Source of the DNA: Clavibacter sp. VKM Ac-2872
Lineage (GTDB): Bacteria > Actinomycetota > Actinomycetes > Actinomycetales > Microbacteriaceae
Assembly: GCF_015351105.1 (NCBI RefSeq)
Contig: NZ_JADKRR010000001.1
Location: 1,097,069-1,161,068 of the forward strand
DNA: 64,000 bases
Reading direction: 5' to 3'
The notes under the pieces were generated by a model. It searched no databases and was not told where the DNA came from. It worked only from the letters and a program-made list of their open reading frames with translations. This document shows, in pieces, positions 17,776-26,547 of the stretch (positions are counted from its first letter, which is position 1; the number at the start of each line of letters is the position of its first letter). The translations under genes were made by a program, and so were the position numbers.

Positions 17776-20712
17776 ATGGCCACGCTTCTGTACCGGCTCG
17801 GCCGGATCTCGTTCCTCCACCCGTGGCGCGTCATCGCCGCGTGGATCCTCGTCCTCGGCATCCTGCTGGGCGGCGGCCTCGCGCTCGGCGGGAAGACGCA
17901 GGAGTCGTTCTCGATCCCGGGCACCGAGTCGCAGGAGGCCATCGACCGGCTGGCCGCCGTGTTCCCGCAGGCCGCGGGCGCGAGCGCGCAGATCGTGACG
18001 AAGGCCCCCGCGGGCGCGAAGGTCACGGACGACGCCGAGAAGACGGCCATCGAGGCGGTCGCGACGGCCGCGGGGGAGGTCCCCGGCGTCACGACGGCAC
18101 TGTCGCCGTTCTCCGAGTACGCGACGGACGCGGTCTCCGACGACGGCACCGTGGCGATCACGACGGTGCAGTTCTCCGGGCAGAGCGACCAGGTGACCAA
18201 GGCGACGCTCGACGCCCTGAGGGCCTCAGCGCAGGCGGCGACCGACGCGGGCCTCACGGTGTCGTTCGGCGGCCAGCTCTTCCAGGACATCCACTACGGC
18301 GTCACCGTGACGGAGGCGTTCGGCGTGCTGTTCGCGGGCCTCGTGCTGGTGCTCACCTTCGGGTCGATGCTCGCGGCGGGGCTCCCGCTCATCGGCGCGC
18401 TGGTCGGCGTCGCGGCGTCCGCGGGCGCGCTGCTCGCCGCCTCGAGGTTCGTCACGGTGTCGAGCGCCTCGCCGCTGCTGGCCGTGATGATCGGCCTCGC
18501 GGTGGGCATCGACTACGCCCTCTTCATCCTCATGCGGCACCGGACGCAGCTCGCCAACGGCATGCCCGTCGAGCGGTCGGCGGCGACCGCGGTGGCGACG
18601 GCCGGCAGCGCCGTGATCTTCGCGGGCGTGACCGTGATCATCGCGCTGCTGGGGCTCCTGGTGGTGCAGATCCCGTTCCTCACGGTGATGGGGCTCGGCG
18701 CGGCGTTCGCGGTGCTGCTCGCCATGGGCGTCGCGACGACGCTGCTGCCGGCCATGCTCGGCCTCGCGGGCGAGCGGCTCCGGCCGAAGGCGGGCTCGCG
18801 GGCCGCCCGCCGCGCGAAGGCGCAGGCCGAGGGGACGCAGCGCACGCTCGGCGCGCGCTGGGTGGCGATCGTCACCAAGGTGCCGATCATCCCCGTCGTG
18901 ATCGTCATCGGCATCGCCGGCCTCCTCGCCGTCCCCGCGTCGCAGCTCCAGCTGGGCCTGCCGAGCGGGGCGACCTCGCCCGCCGGATCCACCAGCCGCG
19001 TCGCGTACGACACCGTCTCCGACGCGTTCGGCCCGGGCCACAACGGGCCGCTCGTCGTGCTCGTCGACATCACGCAGACCACCGATCCGATCGGGGTGCT
19101 CGGGAAGATCGGCGACGAGATCCGCGGTCTCGACGACGTGGCGTTCGTGGGCGCCGGCACGCCGAACCCGTCCGTCGACACCGCGATCATCCAGGTCGTG
19201 CCGGACAGCCCGCCCGAGTCGGCCGAGACGACGGCGCTCATGCAGTCGATCCGCGACCTCGCCCCCGGCCTCCAGGACCGCTACGACACGCGCGTGTCCG
19301 TCACCGGCACGACGGCTGTGCAGAACGACATCTCGCAGCGGCTCGACCAGGCCCTCGTGCCGTTCGGGATCGTGGTGGTGGGGCTGTCGATCATCCTGCT
19401 GATGATCGTGTTCCGCTCGATCTTCGTGCCCGTGAAGGCCGCGGTCGGCTTCCTGCTGAGCGTCGTCGTGTCGTTCGGCACCGTGGTGCTGATCTTCCAG
19501 CAGGGCCTGTTCGCGGACGCGCTCGGCGTGACTCCCGGCCCCATCCTCAGCTTCATGCCCATCCTCCTCATGGCGATCCTGTTCGGGCTCGCCATGGACT
19601 ACGAGGTGTTCCTCGTCTCCGGGATGCGCGAGGACTTCGTGCACCACGGCGACGCGAAGCGGGCCATCGTCACGGGCTTCTCGGGCGCCGCCCGCGTCGT
19701 GACGGCCGCCGCGCTCATCATGTTCTTCGTGTTCGCGGCGTTCGTGCCCGAGGGCGCCGGCGTGATCAAGACCATCGCCCTCGGGCTCGCGGTCGGCATC
19801 TTCTTCGACGCCTTCCTCGTGCGCATGACCCTGGTGCCCGCCGCCATGGCCCTCCTCGGGAAGCGCGCGTGGTGGATCCCGCGCTGGCTCGACCGGATCC
19901 TCCCGGACGTCGACATCGAGGGCGAGGGCCTCCGCGAGCACCAGGACGACGTCGACTGGGCCCGCGCGTCCGGTGCCGCCGTCGCGGCGGAGCGGCTCGT
20001 CGCGGGGGTCCCGGGCCGCAGGCTCCTGCCCGTCGACCTCAGCGCCCCGGCCGGATCCCTCGTGCTCGTCGAGGGCGAGGTCGCCGACCGGCGCCTCCTC
20101 GGCGCCACGCTCGGCGCCCGGCTCGCGCCGCTGTCCGGCCGCGCGCACGTCGCGGGCCACCCGCTCGCCTCGGAATCCGGTCGCGTCCTCACGAGCGTCG
20201 CGATGGCCGACCTCGGCCGCGTGGACCGGGTGGACTCCGGGCTGACCGTGGGGGACCTCCTCGCCGAGCGCATCGACCTGTCCGAGCCGCTCGGCCGCCG
20301 TCGCGGTGCCCGCGCCCGGCAGGAGGAGTGGCTCGACCGCATCGGCCGCGCCGCCGAGGCGGCGGGTGCCCGGCCCATCGGCGCCGACGACCCGGTGGGA
20401 TCGCTCCTGCCGCTCGAGCGCGCGATCGCCCTGACGGCCGTGGCCGCAGCGGGACGCGCTCCCGTGCTCGTGCTCGACGTGGTGGATCCGTTCCCGGACG
20501 CCGCCGCCGAGCGCGCGTTCCTCGCCGCCCTGCTCGTGCTCGTCCACGAGAGCACGACCGTCCTCGTGGGCGCGCCGTGGTTCCCGGACGACCACCGGAT
20601 CCCGGGGAGGCCGACCGTGCGCCTCCGCCTCGCCGCCGACGACGCGCCAGGCGCCGTCGAGCGCCCCGACATCGACCAGCCCGTCACGACCGGCAAGGAG
20701 ACCGTCCGATGA
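17776..20712 (+). CDS. MMPL-family exporter fused to a degenerate ABC-ATPase-like domain
   Basis: A 978-residue RND-type transporter. Residues 1-705 are a normal actinobacterial MMPL protein: 12 membrane helices, two outer domains, and the proton-relay Asp-Tyr pairs D246-Y247 (VGIDYALF) and D608-Y609 (AMDYEVFL). Residues about 725-960 align by eye with an ABC nucleotide-binding domain: SLVLVEGEVADRRLL at the Walker A place (766-774, no GxxGxGK), APLSGRAHVAGHPL after it, LTVGDLLAER, then a Walker B-like VLVLDVVDP (897-905) without the catalytic Glu, and TTVLVGAP at the switch place. It should not bind or split ATP in the usual way. It overlaps the YhgE gene by 4 bases. The fusion is discussed in the findings. 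Confidence 0.88.
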   Translation: MATLLYRLGRISFLHPWRVIAAWILVLGILLGGGLALGGKTQESFSIPGTESQEAIDRLAAVFPQAAGASAQIVTKAPAGAKVTDDAEKTAIEAVATAAGEVPGVTTALSPFSEYATDAVSDDGTVAITTVQFSGQSDQVTKATLDALRASAQAATDAGLTVSFGGQLFQDIHYGVTVTEAFGVLFAGLVLVLTFGSMLAAGLPLIGALVGVAASAGALLAASRFVTVSSASPLLAVMIGLAVGIDYALFILMRHRTQLANGMPVERSAATAVATAGSAVIFAGVTVIIALLGLLVVQIPFLTVMGLGAAFAVLLAMGVATTLLPAMLGLAGERLRPKAGSRAARRAKAQAEGTQRTLGARWVAIVTKVPIIPVVIVIGIAGLLAVPASQLQLGLPSGATSPAGSTSRVAYDTVSDAFGPGHNGPLVVLVDITQTTDPIGVLGKIGDEIRGLDDVAFVGAGTPNPSVDTAIIQVVPDSPPESAETTALMQSIRDLAPGLQDRYDTRVSVTGTTAVQNDISQRLDQALVPFGIVVVGLSIILLMIVFRSIFVPVKAAVGFLLSVVVSFGTVVLIFQQGLFADALGVTPGPILSFMPILLMAILFGLAMDYEVFLVSGMREDFVHHGDAKRAIVTGFSGAARVVTAAALIMFFVFAAFVPEGAGVIKTIALGLAVGIFFDAFLVRMTLVPAAMALLGKRAWWIPRWLDRILPDVDIEGEGLREHQDDVDWARASGAAVAAERLVAGVPGRRLLPVDLSAPAGSLVLVEGEVADRRLLGATLGARLAPLSGRAHVAGHPLASESGRVLTSVAMADLGRVDRVDSGLTVGDLLAERIDLSEPLGRRRGARARQEEWLDRIGRAAEAAGARPIGADDPVGSLLPLERAIALTAVAAAGRAPVLVLDVVDPFPDAAAERAFLAALLVLVHESTTVLVGAPWFPDDHRIPGRPTVRLRLAADDAPGAVERPDIDQPVTTGKETVR

Positions 20713-22604
20713 CCATCCGCTCCACCCGCAGACGCCTCGCCGTCGCCCTCGTCGCGATCGTGCCGCTCGCGGTCGCCGGCCTCTTCATCGGCTCGCTGTC
20801 GGACGTCGCGAAGGGCGTCGAGCGCGTGCCGGCCGCCATCGTCAACCAGGACGAGATGGTCCAGCAGAAGGCCCAGGACGGCACCGAGTCACCCGTGCTC
20901 GCCGGCCGCCTGCTCGTCACCCAGCTGACCTCGGACGACAACCAGGCCTTCGACTGGACCATCACGAACGCCGACGAGGCCCAGCGGATGCTCGACGACG
21001 GCGAGGTCTACGCGGTGCTCACCGTGCCGAAGGACTTCTCCGCGTCGATCGTGTCGCTGTCGACGGACGCCCCCGAGCGCGCGCAGATCAGCGTGAAGAC
21101 GGACGACGCCCACGGCTACCTGACGGGGGCGGCCACCCAGGCCGTGGGCGTCGGCATGACGAGCGTGTTCGGCAACGCCATCACCTCGCAGTTCGTCTCC
21201 GGCATCTACACGACCTTCGGCGGCCTCAAGGGCTCGCTCACGGACGCGGGCGCCGGGGCGGACAAGCTGGCCGACGGCGCCACCCAGCTCTCCGCGGGCG
21301 CGACCACCCTCGGCGACGGGATCACGCAGCTCGGCGACGGCGTCGGGCAGTCCCAGCAGGGCGCGTCGAAGCTCGCCGACGGCCTCGGCACCTACACGGG
21401 CGGCGTCTCGCAGCTCTCCTCGGGGCTCGACCGGCTGCAGACCGGGGCCGCCGGGCTGTCCCAGGTCTCCGACGGCGTCGGGGAGTACGCGGGCGGGGCC
21501 GGGAAGATCGCGGCGCAGGTGGCGGGGCTGCGGCAGCAGCTCGCCGAGAACCCGCAGAGCGCGCCCATCGCGGCCCAGCTCCAGCCGCTCGAGCAGGGGC
21601 TCGACCAGTACGCGGCGCAGGGCCAGGACCTCGCGTCGAAGGCGGCCGCCGGGATCCAGGGCGTGCAGCAGGGCATCGGGCAGAGCGCGTCCGGCGCCTC
21701 GCAGCTCGCGGCCAACGGGCCGGCGCTCGTCTCCGGCGCCCGCCAGCTGAGCGACGGCCTCGGTCGGCTGCGCACCGGCACGACGTCCGCGGCCACGGGC
21801 GCGGGCGACCTCGCGACCGGCGCCACGTCGCTGTCGTCGGGCGCGACCGACCTCGGGCAGGGCCTCGCGCAGGGCGCCGAGCAGATCCCGTCGCTCGACG
21901 CCGACCAGGCGTCCCGGGCCTCGGGCGTCGTCGCGGATCCGGTCGGCCTCACGGTCGACCGCGAGAACGAGATCTCCAGCCCGGGCGACGCCATCGCCGC
22001 GATCTTCGTCCCCATCGGCCTCTGGCTCGGCGCGTTCGCGACGTTCCTCGTGCTGCGTCCGGCCGCCCGCCGGCTGCTCGCCTCCTCGGCCGCGACCGGC
22101 CGGGTGATGGGGCGCGTGCTCGGGCGCGCCGCCCTCATCGCGCTCGCCCAGGTCGTGCTGCTCGTCGCGCTCGTGCACGCCGCGCTCGGGCTGTCCCTCG
22201 CGCTGCTGCCCGCGACCCTCGGGTTCGCGGCCGTCACGGCGGCGGCCTTCACGGCGATCCACCACCTGCTCCGGCAGGCGTTCGGCCGCGCCGGGCTCGT
22301 GGTGTCGCTCATCCTCCTGGCCGTCCAGGCCGCGGCGATGGGCGGGGTGATCCCGCTGCAGCTCCTGGCCGCGCCCATCCAGGCGATCAGCCCGTTCCTG
22401 CCGCTGACGTACGCGGCGTCGGGCATGCAGGCGATCATCGCGGGCGGAGCCCCGGGCGTCGCGTGGGGCGCGGCGGGCGTGCTCGCGGTGTTCCTGCTGC
22501 TGAGCCTCGCGGTGTCGTACCTCGTGACCAGGCGCTCCCGCCGCGCGACGAGCCTCGGGCTCGTGCCCGGGACGGCGCCGTCCTCGGTCGCGGTCGCCAT
22601 GTGA
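20709..22604 (+). CDS. YhgE/Pip-family membrane protein
   Basis: A 631-residue protein of the phage-infection-protein (Pip)/YhgE family. One N-terminal helix (about 10-32) is followed by an outer YhgE_N domain (to about 175), a long Ala/Gly/Leu heptad region (about 180-395, repeats such as LADGATQLSAGATTLGDGITQL) that should form a coiled rod, and about five C-terminal helices of the ABC-2 permease type. In the family such proteins span envelope layers, can be phage receptors, or take part in export. Start ATG overlaps the MMPL stop (ATGA), so both proteins are made together, most likely as one complex. Confidence 0.88.
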   Translation: MTIRSTRRRLAVALVAIVPLAVAGLFIGSLSDVAKGVERVPAAIVNQDEMVQQKAQDGTESPVLAGRLLVTQLTSDDNQAFDWTITNADEAQRMLDDGEVYAVLTVPKDFSASIVSLSTDAPERAQISVKTDDAHGYLTGAATQAVGVGMTSVFGNAITSQFVSGIYTTFGGLKGSLTDAGAGADKLADGATQLSAGATTLGDGITQLGDGVGQSQQGASKLADGLGTYTGGVSQLSSGLDRLQTGAAGLSQVSDGVGEYAGGAGKIAAQVAGLRQQLAENPQSAPIAAQLQPLEQGLDQYAAQGQDLASKAAAGIQGVQQGIGQSASGASQLAANGPALVSGARQLSDGLGRLRTGTTSAATGAGDLATGATSLSSGATDLGQGLAQGAEQIPSLDADQASRASGVVADPVGLTVDRENEISSPGDAIAAIFVPIGLWLGAFATFLVLRPAARRLLASSAATGRVMGRVLGRAALIALAQVVLLVALVHAALGLSLALLPATLGFAAVTAAAFTAIHHLLRQAFGRAGLVVSLILLAVQAAAMGGVIPLQLLAAPIQAISPFLPLTYAASGMQAIIAGGAPGVAWGAAGVLAVFLLLSLAVSYLVTRRSRRATSLGLVPGTAPSSVAVAM

Positions 22605-22609
22605 CGTCA

Positions 22610-22648
22610 CGCCCCGGCGGCCGCGCGCGTCGGCCGGTCGCCGGGGCG
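22610..22648 (+). terminator. Hairpin terminator after the MMPL-YhgE operon
   Basis: A 10-bp perfect stem (22610-22619 with 22639-22648) whose 19-base loop can fold further, starting 5 bases after the YhgE stop. Confidence 0.55.
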
Positions 22649-22693
22649 GGACGGCGCACGGCGCGTCGCGAGCGCGTCACGGAGCCCGTATTC

Positions 22694-22714
22694 TTCTGAG
22701 AACCATTCTCAGAA
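22694..22714. promoter_or_regulatory. Zur/Fur-type operator palindrome
   Basis: A perfect palindrome with 9-base arms TTCTGAGAA and TTCTCAGAA around CCA. The central 15 bases, read on the minus strand as TGAGAATGGTTCTCA, match 12 of 15 positions of the actinobacterial Zur consensus TGAAAATGATTTTCA as I recall it. A TATTCT at 22689-22694 could be the -10 box, putting the palindrome over the transcription start, 9 bases before the next ATG: an ideal repression site. Confidence 0.65.
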
Positions 22715-22723
22715 AGCGGTCCC

Positions 22724-24034
22724 ATGCGCATCCCCTCCCTCCTCGCCGCCGGCGTCGCCGCCCTCGGCCTCCTCGCGGGCTCGCTCGCGGCACCCACCCC
22801 GGCTGCCGAGGCGGCACCCCGCGCCAGGTGGCTGCTCGTCGCGGATCCGTCCGCCCACGACGTCTCGGTCGTCGACGCGTCGACCGGCCGCATCACCGGC
22901 GCTCTGCCGGACGCGGTGCTCGGCACGCACGCGGGCGTGATCCAGATGGGCCACGGCCGCGTGGCCTTCGTCGACGAGGCCGGGCCGCGGCTCGACCTCG
23001 TCGACATCACGTCGGCGGGCGTCCCGCGCATCGCGTCCGCCACGCCCATCCCCGCCGCCGCCGGCGCATGGACCCGGGCCGGCTGGATCGCGGACGACCC
23101 GAGCCACCGGTTCGTCGCGGTCGGCTCGGACATCGACGGATCCACCACCCAGCAGGTCACGGTGCTCGACACCCGCAAGGGCCTGGCCCGCACCGCCACC
23201 GTGCGCACGAGCGAGGTCACCCTGGCCACGACGGGGGAGCGCGGCACGGAGGAGATGGAGACGTTCCTCGTCGGCTCGCCGCTGCGGCTCGTCGTGACCG
23301 CGGGCGGCCGCCTCGACGCGTACGACGTGGCGGCGATCCTCGGCGGCGACACCTCCCCGACGCCCGTGGCGACCACCCCGCTCGGCGCGTACCCGCACGG
23401 CCCCGTGGCGGACGCGCGCGGCACCGCGATCGGATCGACGCTGCACGACGGGATCGAGACGGTGCCGCTGACGCGCGGCGGCTTCGGCGCGTCGGTCTCC
23501 CGGCCGTACCCCGAACCCGCCGTGCAGAGCTACCGGCCCCGCATGGCGCCGGACGGCGAGACCGCCGTGGGCACGCAGACGGGCACCGGGCCGGGGGCTC
23601 CCACGCTGCTCACGTCGTCGTCGATGCGCGACGCGGGCGTCGCGAGCGTGGCGCTCGGCTCGGGGATGTCGACCCGCGCGGTCGTCACGCCCGGCTACGC
23701 GGCCGCGGTCGTGACCTCCGGCGGCGTGGACGCGCTGTCCCTCGTGGCCCGCGGACGCGCGGGGCTGTACGACGGCGCCGTGACGACCGTGCGTCTGCCG
23801 GCGCTCGGGCAGGCGCCGGGCGCGGGATCCGCCGCGCGCTTCCTCGCGGCGTCCGACGACGGCTCCGAGCTGTTCCTGTCTCGGGCGGGCACGGGGTCCG
23901 TGCTCGAGATCGACGTCGCGGGCACGACGGCGACGGTGCGCGGGACGATCGCGGTCCCGTCCGCCCTCGCGGACGGCGGGTACCTCGCCACGGTGGACCC
24001 GCACCACCGCCCCTACGACCTCAGCGGGCGCTGA
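22724..24034 (+). CDS. Secreted beta-propeller-like protein under a metal-type operator
   Basis: A 436-residue exported protein: signal peptide with likely cleavage after AEA (about residue 30). The mature part has recurring strand patterns such as RWLLVADPSAHDVSVVDASTGRI and AFVDEAGPRLDLVDI, about every 45-60 residues, which suggest a beta-propeller like those of DUF5074 or AztD zinc chaperones. The His-rich loop typical of AztD (HGDHGD) is missing, so I do not name it that. Scattered His/Asp pairs, and a DPHHRPYD tail, could hold metal. The Zur-like palindrome at its promoter suggests expression when zinc is scarce. It stands alone, with its own strong terminator. Confidence 0.7.
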   Translation: MRIPSLLAAGVAALGLLAGSLAAPTPAAEAAPRARWLLVADPSAHDVSVVDASTGRITGALPDAVLGTHAGVIQMGHGRVAFVDEAGPRLDLVDITSAGVPRIASATPIPAAAGAWTRAGWIADDPSHRFVAVGSDIDGSTTQQVTVLDTRKGLARTATVRTSEVTLATTGERGTEEMETFLVGSPLRLVVTAGGRLDAYDVAAILGGDTSPTPVATTPLGAYPHGPVADARGTAIGSTLHDGIETVPLTRGGFGASVSRPYPEPAVQSYRPRMAPDGETAVGTQTGTGPGAPTLLTSSSMRDAGVASVALGSGMSTRAVVTPGYAAAVVTSGGVDALSLVARGRAGLYDGAVTTVRLPALGQAPGAGSAARFLAASDDGSELFLSRAGTGSVLEIDVAGTTATVRGTIAVPSALADGGYLATVDPHHRPYDLSGR

Positions 24035-24052
24035 CCGCCGGATCCCGCATCG

Positions 24053-24098
24053 CGCACGACGAGGGCCGCCCGGATGCCCGGGCGGCCCTCGTCGTGCG
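24053..24098. terminator. Bidirectional hairpin terminator
   Basis: A perfect 20-bp stem (24053-24072 with 24079-24098) and 6-base loop between two convergent genes, the strongest hairpin in the window. Confidence 0.85.
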
Positions 24099-24112
24099 TC
24101 GTGCGCGCGCCG

Positions 24113-24415
24113 CTACAGCGCGAGCGCGATGCGCCCGCTGAACACGCGGGTCACGGGCGGCGCGGCCAGCACCTCGCCGAGGCGCGCGGCGCCCTCCGGC
24201 GTGGCCCTCCAGGCGACGTAGGCGTCGTGGTCGGCGGTCGACGCCCACTGCTCCACGACGACCATGCGGGCGGGGTCGGCGTCGTCGACGAGGACCTCCA
24301 GGCCCTCGTTGCCCGCGAACGCGCGCGTGGCCTGCAGGGTCTCGGCGAGGACGTCGGCGACGTCGGCCAGGCGGCTCTCGTCGACCTGGATCTCGAGGTG
24401 CACGGTGGTGCTCAT
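24113..24415 (-). CDS. Antibiotic biosynthesis monooxygenase (ABM) domain protein
   Basis: A 100-residue single-domain protein of the ABM/dimeric alpha-beta barrel fold, starting MSTTVHLEIQVDESRLADVADVL and containing the family segments EGLEVLVDDADPARMVVVEQWAS and DHDAYVAWRATPEG. Relatives include YgiN-type quinol monooxygenases, which work without cofactor as dimers. The physiological substrate is unknown. The ATG was chosen because homology starts there; the frame is open upstream. It ends at the strong shared hairpin. Confidence 0.82.
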   Translation of the reverse strand: MSTTVHLEIQVDESRLADVADVLAETLQATRAFAGNEGLEVLVDDADPARMVVVEQWASTADHDAYVAWRATPEGAARLGEVLAAPPVTRVFSGRIALAL

Positions 24416-24605
24416 GGTGTCTCCGGTCCCGACGGCGGGCGGGCGGGGCCGCGCGCGACGTCGATCATGTGCGGGGACGTTCCCCTCGTCCATCCAACCC
24501 CGTGCGGTCGTGCAGCAGTCCCGACCCGGTCGAGCGGGCGTGTCGGCGCAGCAGGGGCGGCGCGCGGAGAGGGGATGGCGGGCGCCCGGTCCGGCGCCCG
24601 GCGGC

Positions 24606-25481
24606 TCACCTGTCGCGTCGGAGCGCGGTGCGGAGCCGCTGGTACCCGGAGACCACGGGCGGCGCGACGGGCGTCTTCTCGGGCGCCATGTCGAGCCGGA
24701 GCTGCCGCTGCGCGAACTCGCGCGTCTCGACGAGCATGGCGAGGCGCTGCTCCTCGGTCTTGGCCTTGCGGGTGTTGACCTCGGCGACGACGCCGCCCTG
24801 CCAGCCCTGCTCGGCGAGCCAGCGGAGGGTCTCGGCGACGGGCTGCGTGCCGCGGCCGGGCAGGAGGTGCTCGTCGAGGATGCGGCCGTCGTCCTGCGAG
24901 CCGGATCCGTCGCACAGGTGGACGTGGCGCAGGCGCGGGCCGAGGGCCTTGGCCATCTCGAGCGCGTCCTGGCCGGAGAGCGAGGCGTGCGAGAAGTCGA
25001 GCGTGGTGGCGTCGCAGTCCATGTCGCGCGGATCCCAGCCGGGCGCGTACGCCTTCATGCTGCGGCCGGCGACCTGCCACGGGAACATGTTCTCGACCGC
25101 GATCTCGACGCCCGTCTCCGTCTGGATGGAGCGCACGATGTCGAGGAACGACTCGGCGTAGCCGGCCTGCCACCGGAACGGCGGGTGCACCACGACAGCG
25201 GGGGCGCCGACCGCGCGGGCGAGCTCGGCCGACCGCTCCAGCTTCACCTTCGGGTCACGGCCCCACACGAAGTGCGTGAGCAGCAGCACGGGCGCGTGGA
25301 TGGAGAGGACGGGCAGGCCGTGCCTCTCCGACAGCGCGCGGAGGGCGTCGGCGTCCTGGGTGACCTCGTCGTTCGTCACCATGATCTCGACGCCGTCGAA
25401 GCCGGCGCGCTTGGCCATGACGAACGCGTTCTCGACGGGCTGGGGGTACACGCAGGTCGTGCTCATGCCTACTCGGATCAC
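24606..25481 (-). CDS. Sugar phosphate isomerase/epimerase-like TIM-barrel protein
   Basis: A 291-residue protein of the xylose-isomerase-like TIM barrel family (AP endonuclease 2 fold). Typical metal-site and barrel segments are visible: [58 protein letters not shown] and [10 protein letters not shown]. Glu, Asp and His residues in these strands would bind a divalent metal. GTG is taken as start because the family begins (M/V)IRVGxSTTCVYP; an ATG 15 bases later is possible. Substrate is unknown; isomerase or epimerase activity on a sugar is the usual guess. Confidence 0.82.
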   Translation of the reverse strand: MIRVGMSTTCVYPQPVENAFVMAKRAGFDGVEIMVTNDEVTQDADALRALSERHGLPVLSIHAPVLLLTHFVWGRDPKVKLERSAELARAVGAPAVVVHPPFRWQAGYAESFLDIVRSIQTETGVEIAVENMFPWQVAGRSMKAYAPGWDPRDMDCDATTLDFSHASLSGQDALEMAKALGPRLRHVHLCDGSGSQDDGRILDEHLLPGRGTQPVAETLRWLAEQGWQGGVVAEVNTRKAKTEEQRLAMLVETREFAQRQLRLDMAPEKTPVAPPVVSGYQRLRTALRRDR

Positions 25482-25628
25482 GTCGGCGACCCTACCTGCC
25501 GGCCCTGTGCCCGCGGGGTACGCGGGCGGTCCGGCGCGTGTCGGGTGCGCGACGCGGACAGCGGGGGTCGGCATGCTGGATGCGACGGGAGGGCGGCCGA
25601 CGAGCCGCCCGCGAGGCGAGGGGCGGGC

Positions 25629-26447
25629 ATGGCGGCTGCGGCATCGGGCGGGAGCGGGGGCGGGAGCGCCGGCGCGTTCCGGAAGGAGCGGCCCGATGCG
25701 CCGCGCGGGTTCTTCGAGGCGGAGGCGGCCGGGCTCGCGTGGCTCGCGGAGGCCGAGCCCGACGGGGGAGCGCGCGTGGTGCGGGTGCGCGACGTCGCGC
25801 CCGGCCGCATCGACCTCGAGCGCCTCGCGCCCGCCCGGCCCACGCGCGAGGCGGCCCGCGCGCTCGGTGCGGCGCTCGCCGTCACGCACGACGCGGGCGC
25901 GCCGGCGTTCGGATCGCCGCCGCGTGGTCTCGACGGCCCGGCGTTCATCGGCCGTCAGCCGCTGTCGCTGCGCGCCGCGGGCGCACCGGAGGGCGGCTGG
26001 GGCGCCTGGTACGCCCGGGAGCGCGTGCTGCCGTACCTCCGCCGCGCGGTCGACGCCGGGAACGCGACCGCCGCGCAGGCGTCCGACGTGGAGCGCGCGT
26101 GCGACCTCGCCGCCGACGGCCGATTCGACGACCCGGCGCCACCCGCGCGGATCCACGGCGACCTCTGGGCGGGCAACGTGCAGTGGACGGACGCCGGCGC
26201 GGTCCTCATCGACCCCGCCGCGCACGGCGGCCACCACGAGACCGACCTCGCCATGCTCGCGCTCTTCGGCTGCCCGGGCCTCGACGACCTCCTCGGCGCC
26301 TACGCGGACACCGGGTCCCTCGCCGTCGGCTGGCGGGCACGCGTGCAGCTGCACCAGCTGCATCCGCTCGCCGTGCACGCCGCGTCGCACGGCCCGGCCT
26401 ACGGCGACGCGCTGCACGACGCGGCCCGCGCGGTGCTCCGGATGTGA
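25629..26447 (+). CDS. Fructosamine/ketosamine-3-kinase family protein
   Basis: A 272-residue small-molecule kinase of the fructosamine-kinase (Fn3K) branch of the protein-kinase-like fold. The catalytic loop [12 protein letters not shown] and the metal-binding [19 protein letters not shown] (Asp of the DFG-equivalent) are both intact. The N-terminal lysine-binding region is short: [25 protein letters not shown]. Such enzymes phosphorylate sugar adducts on amines so that they fall off, repairing glycated proteins. ATG start after a G-rich Shine-Dalgarno-like stretch. It precedes otsA on the same strand. Confidence 0.87.
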   Translation: MAAAASGGSGGGSAGAFRKERPDAPRGFFEAEAAGLAWLAEAEPDGGARVVRVRDVAPGRIDLERLAPARPTREAARALGAALAVTHDAGAPAFGSPPRGLDGPAFIGRQPLSLRAAGAPEGGWGAWYARERVLPYLRRAVDAGNATAAQASDVERACDLAADGRFDDPAPPARIHGDLWAGNVQWTDAGAVLIDPAAHGGHHETDLAMLALFGCPGLDDLLGAYADTGSLAVGWRARVQLHQLHPLAVHAASHGPAYGDALHDAARAVLRM

Positions 26448-26547
26448 CGCCGGCGGACGCGACACCCCCGGTCAGGCCCGGGTGGGGCTGGTAGCCTCGA
26501 CTCACCGAGCAGGTACCACAGAGCTCTGCGCAACCGAGACGGGAACC

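Noticed and set aside
17823-20705. Continuous plus-strand frame running through the MMPL gene into YhgE
   Set aside because: The part over MMPL is a shadow (Arg/Gly/Ala-rich); only the part from 20709 is the true YhgE protein, so no MMPL-YhgE fusion exists.
22724-24034. Naming the secreted protein AztD
   Set aside because: The characteristic His-rich zinc loop and the aztABC neighbours are missing; only fold type and the Zur-like operator speak for it.
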